64,000 nt of DNA from Burkholderia sp. Bp9142 (GCF_003853415.1 NZ_QTPP01000046.1:1-64000); one strand, 5' to 3'. Positions 8,541 through 18,316 are shown, counted from the stretch's first letter. Numbers and translations: made by a program. Notes: generated from the letters alone by a model not told the origin.

Positions 8541-8780
8541 GTGTCCGCTTACTTGTTAGTGGACACGATACTCCCAAGCGTCTCGGTCAAACTCAAGATG
8601 GGATGGCTGGCCGCTTACCCCCTTCTGCAGTAGCGAAAATACTCTCATACGCCGTGCATTGCCGGCCTGCATTCGACGTGGGCCATCAAAACCACGGCTT
8701 TTGGGGCGAAATTAACGACATCAAAAAACACAATGCCGAGATATCAATCGGGTCGAGTTCCAAAAACGTGGATTTGGCGA

Positions 8781-8814
8781 AAAAGGGCGCTGACGTTTGA
8801 GACATCAGCGCCCC
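8781..8814 (-). terminator. Rho-independent terminator of the MHS permease operon
   Basis: The stem is GGGCGCTGA (8785-8793) paired with TCAGCGCCC (8805-8813). On the minus strand it is followed by CTTTTT, the classic arrangement of an intrinsic terminator. It lies about 130 bases after the stop of the permease at 8944. The rest of 8619-8943 shows no gene. Confidence 0.8.
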
Positions 8815-8943
8815 GGCAACAGAGCGGAAGAGGTAAAGGCGCCTCATCGAAAAGCGCCGGCAGACAACTCGAAAGCACCTGTTCCATACTGTCACATCGC
8901 ATTTCACCAACTGGCAAAACCGCCTCTTAGACTCCTCACCAGT

Positions 8944-10248
8944 TCATGATTCGTGGCGTAGATATCCGTCCTTGCTCGGGTCGCGCATACGGTAGGACAC
9001 GATGAGTGAGATGGCACAAATCACGGTCACATACCAGTAGAACGTCGTCTCACTACCTATCGACTTGAACCAAAGTGCGAGATACTCTGCTGTCCCGCCA
9101 AAGATTGAATTGGCAATCGCATAGGACAGACCCACGCCCATTGCTCTGACCTCGACAGGAAACATTTCCGCCTTGATTAAGCCGCTGATCGAGGTGTAGA
9201 AGCTCACCATAACGAGTGCGGCTGAAACCAGAGCACACGCGAGTATCGGATCTGACGATGTCCTCAAGGTGTACATTAAGGGAACCGTGCAAAGGGTCGT
9301 CAACAAGCCAAAACAGATCATCGATCGACGCATACCAATGCGGTCTGAAAGAGCGCCCAAGATTGGCTGCATGACCATAAAGACGAAGAGCGCACCCGTC
9401 ATAACGTTACCGGCGGTCTTGGCCGACATGCCGGCGGTATTAACGAGGTACTTTTGCATGTACGTCGTAAACGTATAGAAGCTCAAAGAGCCTCCCATCG
9501 TAAACCCTGCAACCGTGAGAACAGCACCCTTGTGCTTCCACACACCTCGTATAGTTCCAGCATCTTTCGCGTTACGTGAATGTGACGTAGAGGTTTCGTC
9601 CAGGGATTTCCGCAAGTACAGGGAGATAAGACCCGCAAATGCGCCTACCAAAAACGGAATGCGCCATCCCCACGCCTTCATTTCTTCGACTGAAAGCAGC
9701 TGCTGCAGCAGCACACACACGAGGAGCGCACATAGCTGGCCGCAGATAAGCGTCATGTACTGAAACGACGCGAAAAATCCCCGACGCCCCTTCGGCGCGA
9801 CCTCACTCATATACGTCGCGCTCGTACCATATTCACCGCCAACAGATAACCCCTGAAACATTCTCGCTACCAGCAACAGGAACGGTGCCCACGCACCAAT
9901 CGATGCGTATGTCGGAAGCAAACAGATGATAAGCGATCCTCCGCACATCATCAGGACCGACACCATCATCGACGCCCGTCGTCCGCGACGGTCCGCAATC
10001 CTCCCAAACAGCCAGCTGCCAATCGGCCGCATCAGAAAACCTATGGCATAGACCGCGGCTGTGTTCATCAACTGCGTTGTTGAGTTTCCGCTCGGAAAGA
10101 ATGCGCTAGCGAAATACAATGCACAGAACGCATAAACGTAGAAGTCGAACCATTCGACAAAATTTCCAGAAGATGCACCTACGATCGCCATCACCCGCCG
10201 ACGAGTATCGTATCTCGCCAGCAAATCCTGTTCGGTCTGGTCATTCAT
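8944..10248 (-). CDS. MFS transporter, MHS family (KgtP/alpha-ketoglutarate permease-like)
   Basis: The 434-residue protein has the typical MHS layout of 12 predicted helices. Landmarks are [42 protein letters not shown] and the second-half loop [13 protein letters not shown]. The best general fit is the KgtP/ProP-type carboxylate:H+ symporters of the inner membrane. AAGGAATG lies just upstream of ATG 10248. It is the last gene of a run with a two-subunit TPP decarboxylase and an aldehyde dehydrogenase, so it probably imports their substrate, an organic acid of unknown identity. Confidence 0.87.
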   Translation of the reverse strand: MNDQTEQDLLARYDTRRRVMAIVGASSGNFVEWFDFYVYAFCALYFASAFFPSGNSTTQLMNTAAVYAIGFLMRPIGSWLFGRIADRRGRRASMMVSVLMMCGGSLIICLLPTYASIGAWAPFLLLVARMFQGLSVGGEYGTSATYMSEVAPKGRRGFFASFQYMTLICGQLCALLVCVLLQQLLSVEEMKAWGWRIPFLVGAFAGLISLYLRKSLDETSTSHSRNAKDAGTIRGVWKHKGAVLTVAGFTMGGSLSFYTFTTYMQKYLVNTAGMSAKTAGNVMTGALFVFMVMQPILGALSDRIGMRRSMICFGLLTTLCTVPLMYTLRTSSDPILACALVSAALVMVSFYTSISGLIKAEMFPVEVRAMGVGLSYAIANSIFGGTAEYLALWFKSIGSETTFYWYVTVICAISLIVSYRMRDPSKDGYLRHES

Positions 10249-10480
10249 GATTCATTCCTTGAGCATCACATGCTGACGCATCGGCGTCTTATGTGGCAGC
10301 CATTCGCGATTGGGTAACGCTCGACGCCTTATGAGACAAGCCTGATCCCGTTCCGCGTAGCCTTATTTGGTTTGAATTATGGCGAAATCCGTCTCCATCT
10401 CCACACTGATATGTGATTCGCCATCCTTATTAAGTGACGAAAGGCTCAAGCATATTGAGCCCTTAACAACCTTATCCACT

Positions 10481-11971
10481 TCAGCTTAGTCGCATGACGA
10501 AAGGATTTTCTGGTGTTTTTTCGGAATTATTGATCCAGACAGTCTTGCACTGCAGATATGCCTTCATCATATCTTGCCCGCTTTCTCGTCCCAGCCCGCT
10601 ATCTTTCACTCCGCCGAAAGGGGCCATAAAGCTGATTGCGCGATATGTATTCACCCACACCGTGCCAGATTGCAATCGCCGCGTGAAACGAAATACACGC
10701 CTCATGTCCTTGGTCCAGACACCGGCGCCCAGACCATACTTAGTCTCGTTCGCCAACGCAAGGGCGTGCTCTTCGTCCTCGAACGGGATAACAGCGAGAA
10801 CCGGTCCAAAGACTTCACGTTGTGCAAGCTCCGATTTATTGTCAACATCACGGAAGATCGTCGGTTGAACGAAAAGCCCTCCCCCCGGAGTGTCTAGCGC
10901 TCGCCCACCGATGGCGAGCTTTGCCCCCTCCCGTTCAGCGTCGGAAATGCAACTCAACACCTTGTGATAGTGGGCGATATTCGCGAGCGGCCCCATTTGC
11001 GTCTCTGGGTCCATCGGATCGCCAATTTTGATACTTTTAGTAAGTGCGCAAACTTTATCGATGAATGCATCGTAGATCGAGCGTTGCACCAACAACCGCG
11101 AACCCGCCATGCATGTCTGACCAGCAGCAGCAAAGATTCCGGATGCGACGCCAGCCGCCGCCGCATCAAGGTCTGCATCCTCGAAGACGATGTTCGGGGA
11201 CTTACCGCCGAGTTCCAGGGTGGTATGTTTGAAATCCGCCGCGGCGGCCCGGTTAATGGCTCTGCCTGCATTATCGGAACCGGTAAATGCAATCTTGGCG
11301 ACCTGTGGATGACGCACGAGGGGCTCGCCGACACCGGCGCCAGTACCGCATACAACGTTCACAACGCCCGGCGGGAATCCAGCCTCTTCAAACAGTTCAA
11401 CGAAGGCGACCGTCGACGCGCTGGCAAATTCTGATGGCTTGACGACAAATGTATTGCCCGCGGCGAGGCCCGGTGCCAGTTTCCACGTTAGCAACAGCAA
11501 CGGGGAATTCCACGCAGTAATGGCAGCCACCACCCCCAGAGGCTCCCACGACGTGTAAACAAAGTGGTCGGGTTTGTCGATGGGAAGAACGCCACCCTCG
11601 ATTTTGTCCGCAAGACCGGCGTAGTAATAGAACCACTGCGGGATGTACCGCAGCTGAAGGATCATCTCTGTCAGCAGCTTGCCATTGTCGCGTACTTCTA
11701 ACTCGGCAAGACGCTGCGCGTGCTGACTCACGAGGTCACCAAATTTCCTGAGCAATGCTCCTCGAGCGCTCGGCGTCAGTCCACCCCATGCGGATGAGAC
11801 GAATGCGTCATGTGCAGCTTGCACTGCATCGTCAACGTCGGATTCGTCACTATCAGGAATCTCGCACCAGTTCTCGTTTCGGAAAGGATCAAGGCTCTGC
11901 ATCCACTTTCCCGACGCTGCAGGAATGCGTTTGCCGCGGATTACATTCTCGAACCGTTGCATAGGTTTCAT
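10481..11971 (-). CDS. NAD(P)-dependent aldehyde dehydrogenase
   Basis: The 496-residue protein has the full aldehyde dehydrogenase fold. Asn155 is in ITAWNSP, Lys178 in VVKPSE, the general base Glu253 in TLELGGKSPN and the nucleophile Cys287 in AAAGQTCMAGSRL. The family oxidises aldehydes to acids with NAD(P)+ in the cytoplasm. It follows the TPP decarboxylase genes on the same strand, so the likely substrate is the aldehyde made by decarboxylation of a 2-oxoacid. The gap of about 230 bases to the permease and about 290 bases to the decarboxylase leaves room for internal promoters. Confidence 0.92.
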   Translation of the reverse strand: MKPMQRFENVIRGKRIPAASGKWMQSLDPFRNENWCEIPDSDESDVDDAVQAAHDAFVSSAWGGLTPSARGALLRKFGDLVSQHAQRLAELEVRDNGKLLTEMILQLRYIPQWFYYYAGLADKIEGGVLPIDKPDHFVYTSWEPLGVVAAITAWNSPLLLLTWKLAPGLAAGNTFVVKPSEFASASTVAFVELFEEAGFPPGVVNVVCGTGAGVGEPLVRHPQVAKIAFTGSDNAGRAINRAAAADFKHTTLELGGKSPNIVFEDADLDAAAAGVASGIFAAAGQTCMAGSRLLVQRSIYDAFIDKVCALTKSIKIGDPMDPETQMGPLANIAHYHKVLSCISDAEREGAKLAIGGRALDTPGGGLFVQPTIFRDVDNKSELAQREVFGPVLAVIPFEDEEHALALANETKYGLGAGVWTKDMRRVFRFTRRLQSGTVWVNTYRAISFMAPFGGVKDSGLGRESGQDMMKAYLQCKTVWINNSEKTPENPFVMRLS

Positions 11972-12265
11972 ACTCCGTGTCAGCCGCTCGGCCGACTATC
12001 AGATGGTTAAGTCTTACGCTGGTTATCGCGCAGGAAACGCGTCAGCAACCGCGATCCATAGGACCCGGCAGAAAGCTGTGTTTCGCTAGGCTTGATTGCC
12101 TCCTACTCTGCGTTCTTTAGCTTGCTAGCTGAAGCCGTCGGCAAGTCGGCGATACAGAAGCGGTTCACCGGTCATCCATGAGCAATTGCCCTTCAAACTA
12201 GCAAGGGCTAACCGCTCGGATCAGAAAGGCCGTTACAGCGACGATCACCTCCGACCGTCGACGGC
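11972..12265. other. intergenic stretch, no gene seen
   Basis: About 290 bases between the decarboxylase beta gene and the aldehyde dehydrogenase. No convincing reading frame, strong hairpin or RNA gene was recognised. An internal promoter for the aldehyde dehydrogenase is possible but none is evident. Confidence 0.4.
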
Positions 12266-12868
12266 TCAGTCGTAAGCAGCCTCGCCCAGCAACGCGTACC
12301 GGAAGCGATCCTTGAGATGCGAGCCATCTCTCGGCGGCATCACGAGGGACGCGCGTGTCGGCGAAATCTTCACCTGCGCGAAGATCGTTTCATCCTTGAG
12401 ATGTATCCTGTCACGCAGCGCTTCGATCTCAGCCATGCTTCTAATCACCGAACTCGACGGAATGGCACATGCCGACGCCACTGCGGCGAGGTCGACGCCG
12501 GATCCGGTATGCGTTGGTTGCGCCCCTGTTTCCAAATACACTTCGTTATCCAGCACGACGATAGTCAGGTTGCGAGGCCGGCTCACACCGATGGTTGCAA
12601 GCGCGCCCAGCTGCATCAGCATCTCGCCGTCCCCGGTAATGACCACAACAGGTCTGTCGGGCTGCGCTTGAGCCAATCCCAGTCCAGTCGTGCTGGCAGC
12701 TCCCATTGCCCCCCAGACTGGGAATGTCAGAGGGCTATCCCCTACTGCGGCGCAATCCCAAACAGCTGAGCCCAAGCCGGTGACAACCAGGAGATCCTTC
12801 CGATCGCGGAGCAGTGCCGCGACTACGGTCCGACGATCCAGCGTCATCTTTTCCGTTTCGTTCGCCAT
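12266..12868 (-). CDS. TPP-dependent 2-oxoacid decarboxylase, beta (TPP-binding) subunit, sulfopyruvate decarboxylase-like
   Basis: The 200-residue subunit carries the thiamine diphosphate/Mg2+ motif GDGEMLMQLGAL followed by VVLDNEVY. It also has the preceding WGAMGAASTTGLGLA segment of the C-terminal TPP domain. Two-subunit decarboxylases of this size are the ComD/ComE type (sulfopyruvate decarboxylase), and related single-chain enzymes act on phosphonopyruvate. The start is seven bases after the alpha subunit stop, so the pair is translationally linked. Product and substrate are inferred only to be an aldehyde and a 2-oxoacid. Confidence 0.82.
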   Translation of the reverse strand: MANETEKMTLDRRTVVAALLRDRKDLLVVTGLGSAVWDCAAVGDSPLTFPVWGAMGAASTTGLGLAQAQPDRPVVVITGDGEMLMQLGALATIGVSRPRNLTIVVLDNEVYLETGAQPTHTGSGVDLAAVASACAIPSSSVIRSMAEIEALRDRIHLKDETIFAQVKISPTRASLVMPPRDGSHLKDRFRYALLGEAAYD

Positions 12869-12875
12869 AACGCTC

Positions 12876-13457
12876 TCACTTTGAAAAGGTTTTCGCGCCG
12901 ATAAGGCGCTGAGAAATCAGCACGGCGACGCTCTTTCCACCACCATATGCCATCTGAAACGCGGCCTGCATCGTACCGGCGACCGACTCGGCGTCCGGCA
13001 CTTCGAGGACGGCGAAACCCATCAGATCGAAACAGCCTTTCGTGGCTTGGCCCATCGGTATCTGCCACGGCACAAATTCGCCCCATTGACCCCGCATGGT
13101 CACCACGATCACAGCCGGGAAAGTGCATGCAGACAACAGGGAAAATAGGTTCACGCAATTGCCGACTCCAGACGATTGCATGAGCAGTGCGCTTCGCTGA
13201 CCGCCCAGCCATGCACCGGCAACAACACCGACCCCTTCCTCTTCCGTAGTCAGTGCGGTGGAAATGATGTTGGCATCGCTTTTACAGAGCGAAATAAGGC
13301 GAGCGTGGCCTCCGTCTGGCACATAACAGACCTGTCGAACGTCATTGTTCTTGAAGGACTGGTATATGTGCACCGGCCATTCGTTCGTATCGTCTGGAAT
13401 GCCCAGATCGCGTTCTGCCTCCCGTACGTCCCGGGATTCCTCCAGATTGGTACTCAA
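12876..13457 (-). CDS. TPP-dependent 2-oxoacid decarboxylase, alpha (pyrimidine-binding) subunit
   Basis: The 193-residue product contains the PYR-domain hallmarks: the activating glutamate in ALTTEEEGVGVVAGAWLGG, then QSSGVGNCVNLFSLL and VVTMRGQWGE. It matches the alpha subunit of ComDE-type sulfopyruvate decarboxylases. No ATG fits; TTG 13457 is selected because AGGAG lies five bases upstream and the coding bias begins there. It is the first gene of the decarboxylase, aldehyde dehydrogenase and permease run. Confidence 0.78.
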   Translation of the reverse strand: MSTNLEESRDVREAERDLGIPDDTNEWPVHIYQSFKNNDVRQVCYVPDGGHARLISLCKSDANIISTALTTEEEGVGVVAGAWLGGQRSALLMQSSGVGNCVNLFSLLSACTFPAVIVVTMRGQWGEFVPWQIPMGQATKGCFDLMGFAVLEVPDAESVAGTMQAAFQMAYGGGKSVAVLISQRLIGAKTFSK

Positions 13458-13779
13458 GGTGTCTCCTATACTAATTAAGTAAAAACTGAGAACGATGTGT
13501 CGGGACGCAGCCTCGCGGCATCGTCGTCCCCTTGCACGCAGACAGCCCGTTGAATGGCCGCTGTGCTGGATGTACTTCAGGTCTCGTCGCAAGGAACACC
13601 GGACTGTATCGATGGTATTTTCAGGCCGTCATAACGACCAATTGATAATCCGCATGAATGTATTCACCGAAGATATGCGACGCGATCGCGGGGCCTGCCG
13701 CGTTTGGATGACCGCTCTCTCTGTGGAGCGGGATCAATGGCGTGACGCAGGAGAAGACGGCGTTCGCGACGTTGCTCTC

Positions 13780-14530
13780 GTGCGGTGGCAAGCACTTGAA
13801 CGCCGTGAAGTATCCGGTGGACGGGGCAAAACGCGCACGACCAAATACAAGAAGAGACGAGTGCCCGTAGGGTCAACGAGCGCCCGAAAGTACCCTAGAT
13901 AGTCGCCGAGACGCATCAGGTCAATCGCGACACCCTCCCAGCCAACCATAGGGTCTGGTTTGGAAGCGTCAATCGACAACGAAACAGCGGAGGCCCATCG
14001 CCTCAAGAATCGACCAGATTTTCTGCTGCTTCGTCTTATTTTCGAAGACGAACCCGCTGACGCTGGGACCGCCTAGGCCAGCCGCAAAGTAAGCGTGCGC
14101 ATCATTAGCCTAGTCGACGGCATCAGCAACCGTATCGGCGTCAAACTCAAGCACGACCCACGCATCGCCCGCGGGTAGTAGGGAGGTCTCTTCAGCCGCC
14201 ACCTGGCGTGCCTGCCGAGCTTTGATAACGCCGCGGTCTACGCCTTCGATGGTAATGGGAGAAAAGTGGTTGAATTGGGGGCGTCAACCGCAGTGTAGAT
14301 TTTGCAAAACGCCAGAACGAGCTGCACATGTCACGCCGGACGGTGCACGAGTCGGGCTTTCGCCTAAATCGTGACGGCACCGACTCCTTCGATGCCCACG
14401 AGCCCCCGTGCGACGTTAAACCCGTTCTCTGGAAGGAACCGATCCAGATTGAAGCCCGACACCGGAATCTGCTGACAGCTGGATGCGTCGGACGCTTACA
14501 GCGCCTTTGAACTGGCATCGAAGCGGATCC
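13780..14530 (-). pseudogene. decayed ydiJ-type FAD oxidase fragment
   Basis: Read on the minus strand, the stretch shows successive blocks of the YdiJ family in the right order. They are SGFNLDRFLPENGFNVARG, LVGIEGVGAVTI, SLLPAGDAWVVLEFDADTVA, KQQKIWSILEAMGL and GWEGVAIDLMRLGDYLGYF. These correspond to the middle of the roughly 1000-residue enzyme. In-frame stops near 14370, 14330 and 14110 and phase changes break it. It lies directly downstream of the hglS-like gene on the same strand, so it may be the wreck of its pathway partner. Confidence 0.72.
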
Positions 14531-14611
14531 CCCCAGATCGCGTTCCGGAGATCTCCTTCGGCTTCCTGAAGTGGACCCTTGCTTGCCTGAAACGGGGTAG
14601 TTGGCTTCACT

Positions 14612-15640
14612 TTACTGCGCTGCGTTGGCGGTCATCTTGAAAATGCCAGTCGCATTGCCAGCGTCGAATCGCAAGTCAGTCTTCCAACCGCGGGTCACCT
14701 GGTCAAACGTACGCTTGCGCGTAATGAACTCGTAGAAGGAACCGGGCACTTCCCGCATGACGATCTTGCCGTCCGCGGATTTGAATTCACGCTGCACCGT
14801 ATCGGCGCGATAGGCTGTCTGAAACACACGCCCGGAGCGTGAGCGCTCGACCTCGGGCTTCATCGGCCGCCCCTTTCCCTTCTGCTCATCCGACAGCGCA
14901 AAGACGTCTTCAACTCGATCGGTTGCATGATTGAATGCATTGCCTTCTGTTGCGATCCATGCCATCTCGGCAGATTCACGCAGCAGCGTTTCATAGTCAG
15001 CCTCCGAAGGAAGGTCATGATGGCGCGCAAAGGCACTGACGATAACGGGCAACAATTCGTGTGCTGTATCGAGAGGTAGCGCTCCGTCTCGCTCGAGGTC
15101 CGAGAGCTGCGAAATGGCCAGCGGAGTCAGCGGATCTGTCGATGAGCTCAGGACATTGGTCACGGCGTCTTGAAACTCGCGCGAGAAACGCTCCGGATGG
15201 AGTTCGCTCAGAAAGAACTGTGCGATCTCATCTGGTGCATCTTCGTGCGCGTACGCGCGCCCTGTCATGCCGAGCGCGTCCAGCGGATAGCGACCGTTAA
15301 GCCGGAAACCCAGCGGGCGCAGGATTCGGGTGAATGCACCTTCACCCGGGGGCAAGGCACCATTATTCGGCCAGCGGACAGTTCGCAGCGCGCCATGGTC
15401 GAAATACACAGAGCCGCCTGTTGCGATGGTGTCGTTCGTGTACGTGCGACCGCTCGGCGAACGGCTCAAAAGATCTTCGAACAGCGCCATGTTCATGGCT
15501 TGAGCCAGTTCAGCTCTGGTAACGGTGCCGCCTTCCCAGTCCCGCAGAACAGTCGGAAAATTGAGCGTTGAAAACAGGAATTCGGACTTTTCTTGGCCAA
15601 CGAGTTTCTTCAACAGGCTTTCTACGTTCGCATTGCGCAT
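14612..15640 (-). CDS. hglS: 2-oxoadipate dioxygenase/decarboxylase family (HglS-like, DUF1338)
   Basis: The 342-residue protein matches the DUF1338/HglS family. Putative Fe(II) ligands are His82 in VYFDHGALRTV, His238 in GNAFNHATDR and Glu304 in PGSFYEFI. In Pseudomonas putida HglS converts 2-oxoadipate to D-2-hydroxyglutarate plus CO2 in lysine catabolism, and a YdiJ-type dehydrogenase then makes 2-oxoglutarate. This member is shorter than the P. putida enzyme (about 460 residues), as many family members are. The decayed ydiJ-like fragment downstream supports the pathway link. The symbol is by family and the activity is inferred. Confidence 0.82.
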   Translation of the reverse strand: MRNANVESLLKKLVGQEKSEFLFSTLNFPTVLRDWEGGTVTRAELAQAMNMALFEDLLSRSPSGRTYTNDTIATGGSVYFDHGALRTVRWPNNGALPPGEGAFTRILRPLGFRLNGRYPLDALGMTGRAYAHEDAPDEIAQFFLSELHPERFSREFQDAVTNVLSSSTDPLTPLAISQLSDLERDGALPLDTAHELLPVIVSAFARHHDLPSEADYETLLRESAEMAWIATEGNAFNHATDRVEDVFALSDEQKGKGRPMKPEVERSRSGRVFQTAYRADTVQREFKSADGKIVMREVPGSFYEFITRKRTFDQVTRGWKTDLRFDAGNATGIFKMTANAAQ

Positions 15641-15944
15641 CGCTTATCTCACAGAACATGACCGCCAGTAGCGGCGGGAGCTATCAACTCACTGGCCCTA
15701 ATTTTTGAACCAGTTTTGCGTATAACGCATTATCGAAACGTTCCTGCCGTGCGTAAAGCGAGAGAAATTTTCAACATAATGAGTTTTTGGAACAACCATG
15801 CGCAAGCTGGGTCTTTGGCTATCCTACATGGGTCATCGACAACGAAGCATTCACAAGGTGAATGACGCCATACAAAATAATCATTTTCGAAGATGGCTCG
15901 ACGTGTGGGATATTTGCGGTAGCTCTGTCTAGCAAATTACCCCG
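15641..15944. other. intergenic divergent promoter region, hglS / MFS
   Basis: A relatively AT-rich stretch of about 300 bases lies between the divergent hglS-like and DHA2 transporter genes. It should hold both promoters, but no clear operator palindrome or gene was recognised. Confidence 0.4.
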
Positions 15945-17330
15945 ATGTCTTCCCCCGCCACAGCTGTAGCAAACATACATTCCGTCTCCCCTCGACAACG
16001 TTACATGGCGATGGCCGCGCTGATGAGCGCCGTGACCTTAGCCACTCTCGATACCACGATTAGCAACACTGCTCTGCCACAGATTGCGCGCGAGTTACAA
16101 TCTTCAGAAGCCTCGATCATTTGGGTCACCAACGCATATCAGATTGCGATGATCGCAGCGCTGCTTCCGCTTGCCTCCTCCGGCGAAGCCATAGGCTACC
16201 GCCGAATCTACGTATTGGGTCTTACGCTGTTCACCATCGCGTCCATCGTATGTGGCACCGCGGACTCCTTTGACTGGGTTATTGCCGGCCGGGTCCTGCA
16301 AGGCGTTGGCGCTGCAGCAATCATGAGCGTGAATACCGCATTCATCCGCCATATCTATCCGGTAGCCCAGCTCGGGAGAGGACTGAGCTTGAATGCGCTT
16401 GTCGTTGCGCTCGGCTTTACGCTGGGGCCTCCTCTTGCGTCCTCAATCCTCTCTGTCGCCACCTGGCATTGGCTCTTCTTGTTCAATGTCCCCGTCGGAA
16501 TTATTTCTCTGCCCCTGTCGTTGTGGTTTCTGCCAAATTTAGAAGGCACTCGCACCCCTTGTGACTTCGCGACTGGGAGCTCTTGCGCGGCATTTCTGGG
16601 CTTTCTGGCCTTCGGTTTCTGCGCTTTGGCTAACGGATTCGGCCAGCTCTGGATCATTCTGGCGGCCTCTGCCTGCGCGATCTCTCTAGCTATATTGCTC
16701 AAGCTTCAATCCGGCCATCCGGCCCCCATGCTCCCGGTCGACCTGATGCGCAAACCCGTCATCGGACTCTCTTCGTTGACATCCGTTTGCGCCTTTTCGA
16801 CACAATCGCTCGCTTTTGTATCGCTACCGTTCTTCCTCCAAAGCACTATCGGTATCTCGATTGTGTCTACAGGGGCGCTGCTGACGACGTGGTCGTTGGT
16901 GGTTGCCGCGATGGCGGTGGTGGTACGGCCACTGACTGACAAGCTTTCTCCCGGTACCCTTTGCAGCGCTGGTCTCCTAATACTCAGCGTTGGCATGGTT
17001 GCGCTAGCAAGGACACCACTGGCAGCAACTCATGCAGACGTCGTGTTTAGGCTTGCTATTTGCGGTGTTGGGTTCGGCCTCTATCAAGCGCCGAATATGA
17101 AAGCGATTATGGGCAATGCACCTCCGCATCGCAGCGGCGGAGCCAGTGGGATCGTTGCAATCTCAAGATTGATGGGACAAGCCGTCGGCGCGGCATTGGT
17201 TGCCCAGTGCTTTCATGCCTGGGGAAAAGACGGGCCTACAGTCGCCTTGTGGCTCGGCGGGGCAACTGCGACCATAGGATTTGTTTTCAGTGCGCTCCGT
17301 CTGAAGTCGAAGGAGCGCGTTGCGCCGTGA
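15945..17330 (+). CDS. MFS transporter, DHA2 (EmrB/QacA) drug:H+ antiporter family
   Basis: The 461-residue protein has about 14 predicted membrane helices. It shows the family signature LATLDTTISNTALPQIA (motif D1) and IWVTNAYQIAMIAALLPLAS near the N-terminus, then GRVLQGVGAAAIM and GFTLGPPLA (motif C-like antiporter motif). Relatives export toxic organic compounds across the inner membrane. No clear ribosome binding site precedes ATG 15945. A LysR gene follows 140 bases downstream on the same strand and may regulate it. Confidence 0.87.
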   Translation: MSSPATAVANIHSVSPRQRYMAMAALMSAVTLATLDTTISNTALPQIARELQSSEASIIWVTNAYQIAMIAALLPLASSGEAIGYRRIYVLGLTLFTIASIVCGTADSFDWVIAGRVLQGVGAAAIMSVNTAFIRHIYPVAQLGRGLSLNALVVALGFTLGPPLASSILSVATWHWLFLFNVPVGIISLPLSLWFLPNLEGTRTPCDFATGSSCAAFLGFLAFGFCALANGFGQLWIILAASACAISLAILLKLQSGHPAPMLPVDLMRKPVIGLSSLTSVCAFSTQSLAFVSLPFFLQSTIGISIVSTGALLTTWSLVVAAMAVVVRPLTDKLSPGTLCSAGLLILSVGMVALARTPLAATHADVVFRLAICGVGFGLYQAPNMKAIMGNAPPHRSGGASGIVAISRLMGQAVGAALVAQCFHAWGKDGPTVALWLGGATATIGFVFSALRLKSKERVAP

Positions 17331-17470
17331 CACTCGGAATGAAGGATGCGTTGGCGTATAGTCCTCCCAATTAAACAGACGCGCCGTGTGCTCTCCTGAC
17401 ATGACTGGGAGTTTTGGTAGCCACCATATCCGCTTAAACAAACGGATGTAGAACCCTGATTTTCTGATTC

Positions 17471-18316
17471 ATGAAACAGCTGGATCTTGACGTTCTCGAG
17501 ATGGTCGTCGCTGTGGCAGACACCGGCTCGTTTGTAGGCGCCGCAACGTCATTGCGTCGGTCTCCTTCTGCAATCAGTATGAGGATCAAAGCACTTGAGG
17601 AAGCACTCGGGAAGTCCGTTTTCGTACGGACCACTCGAACCGTCTCTTTGACCCATGATGGCAGCAGACTAGTCGCTTATGGCCGGCGCATGCTTGCCAT
17701 GCGCGAGGAGGCGTGGGCAACGGTAGTCCAACCGGATATTCGTGGCCGAGTGACGATTGGTGTCTCTGACGACTGCGCGTCGTTGCTGCTACCAGCTGTG
17801 CTTCGAAAATTCGCGACCGCGCATCCGCGCGTACAAATTCGCGTAATCGGGATGACAAGCAGAGCGCTCGCCTCCGCACTCAAAGACAACACCGTCGATC
17901 TGGCTTGCACCGTAAAAACCCGAGACATCGCTGGAGACCAGATACGCCTTGAACCCGTTGTCTGGACGGCTCGCAGTGGCCATCTATCAATATGGAAAGA
18001 ACGCCCACTGCCTATTGCTGTCCCTGCTCATGGCGATGTAGTCCGTATGCGTGCGATCAGTGCGCTCAAGCTCGCCGGCATTCCATATCGGATCTCTTGC
18101 GAAAGCGTCGGCCTCCAGAGCCTGATCTGCATGGCTAGGGCGGGCATGGCTGTCGCCCCACTCGTGCGATTTACAGTTCCTGCCGATCTCGCGCAACTAG
18201 GCGCGGTGGAAGGCTTGCCCCCTATCGACGCCCTTGAGTTTGTTCTTGCGCGAAGTGTTCGCTCTGACCGAGCGCCGTGCGATATGCTCGCAAATCAAAT
18301 TCTCGCGGAATTGTGA
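17471..18316 (+). CDS. LysR-family transcriptional regulator
   Basis: The 281-residue protein begins MKQLDLDVLEMVVAVADTGS, continues with an N-terminal helix-turn-helix (SFVGAATSLRRSPSAISMRIKALEEALG) and has a LysR effector domain. It lies downstream of and parallel to the DHA2 transporter, not divergent as is usual, so its target is uncertain. No strong ribosome binding site is visible before ATG 17471. Confidence 0.85.
   Translation: MKQLDLDVLEMVVAVADTGSFVGAATSLRRSPSAISMRIKALEEALGKSVFVRTTRTVSLTHDGSRLVAYGRRMLAMREEAWATVVQPDIRGRVTIGVSDDCASLLLPAVLRKFATAHPRVQIRVIGMTSRALASALKDNTVDLACTVKTRDIAGDQIRLEPVVWTARSGHLSIWKERPLPIAVPAHGDVVRMRAISALKLAGIPYRISCESVGLQSLICMARAGMAVAPLVRFTVPADLAQLGAVEGLPPIDALEFVLARSVRSDRAPCDMLANQILAEL

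Larger units (their letters stand above)
7662..8618 (-). mobile_element. internally deleted IS66-family element
   Basis: The ends are similar imperfect inverted repeats. The left end begins GTGAGCGGCCAGCGGTCCCC at 7662. The right end, read on the minus strand from 8618, begins GTAAGCGGCCAGCCATCCCA, and the similarity runs on through CTCTTGACCG versus CATCTTGAGTTTGACCG. Inside, in IS66 order, are tnpA and tnpB (both frameshifted) and only the first codons of tnpC, so about 1.5 kb of a normal element is missing. CCCTTC occurs next to both ends (7656-7661 and 8620-8625) but is not a clean 8-bp target duplication. Confidence 0.82.

Noticed and set aside
7654-8626. Clean 8-bp target duplication flanking the IS66 remnant
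   Set aside because: Only CCCTTC is shared and it is out of register by one base relative to the ends, so a duplication cannot be claimed.
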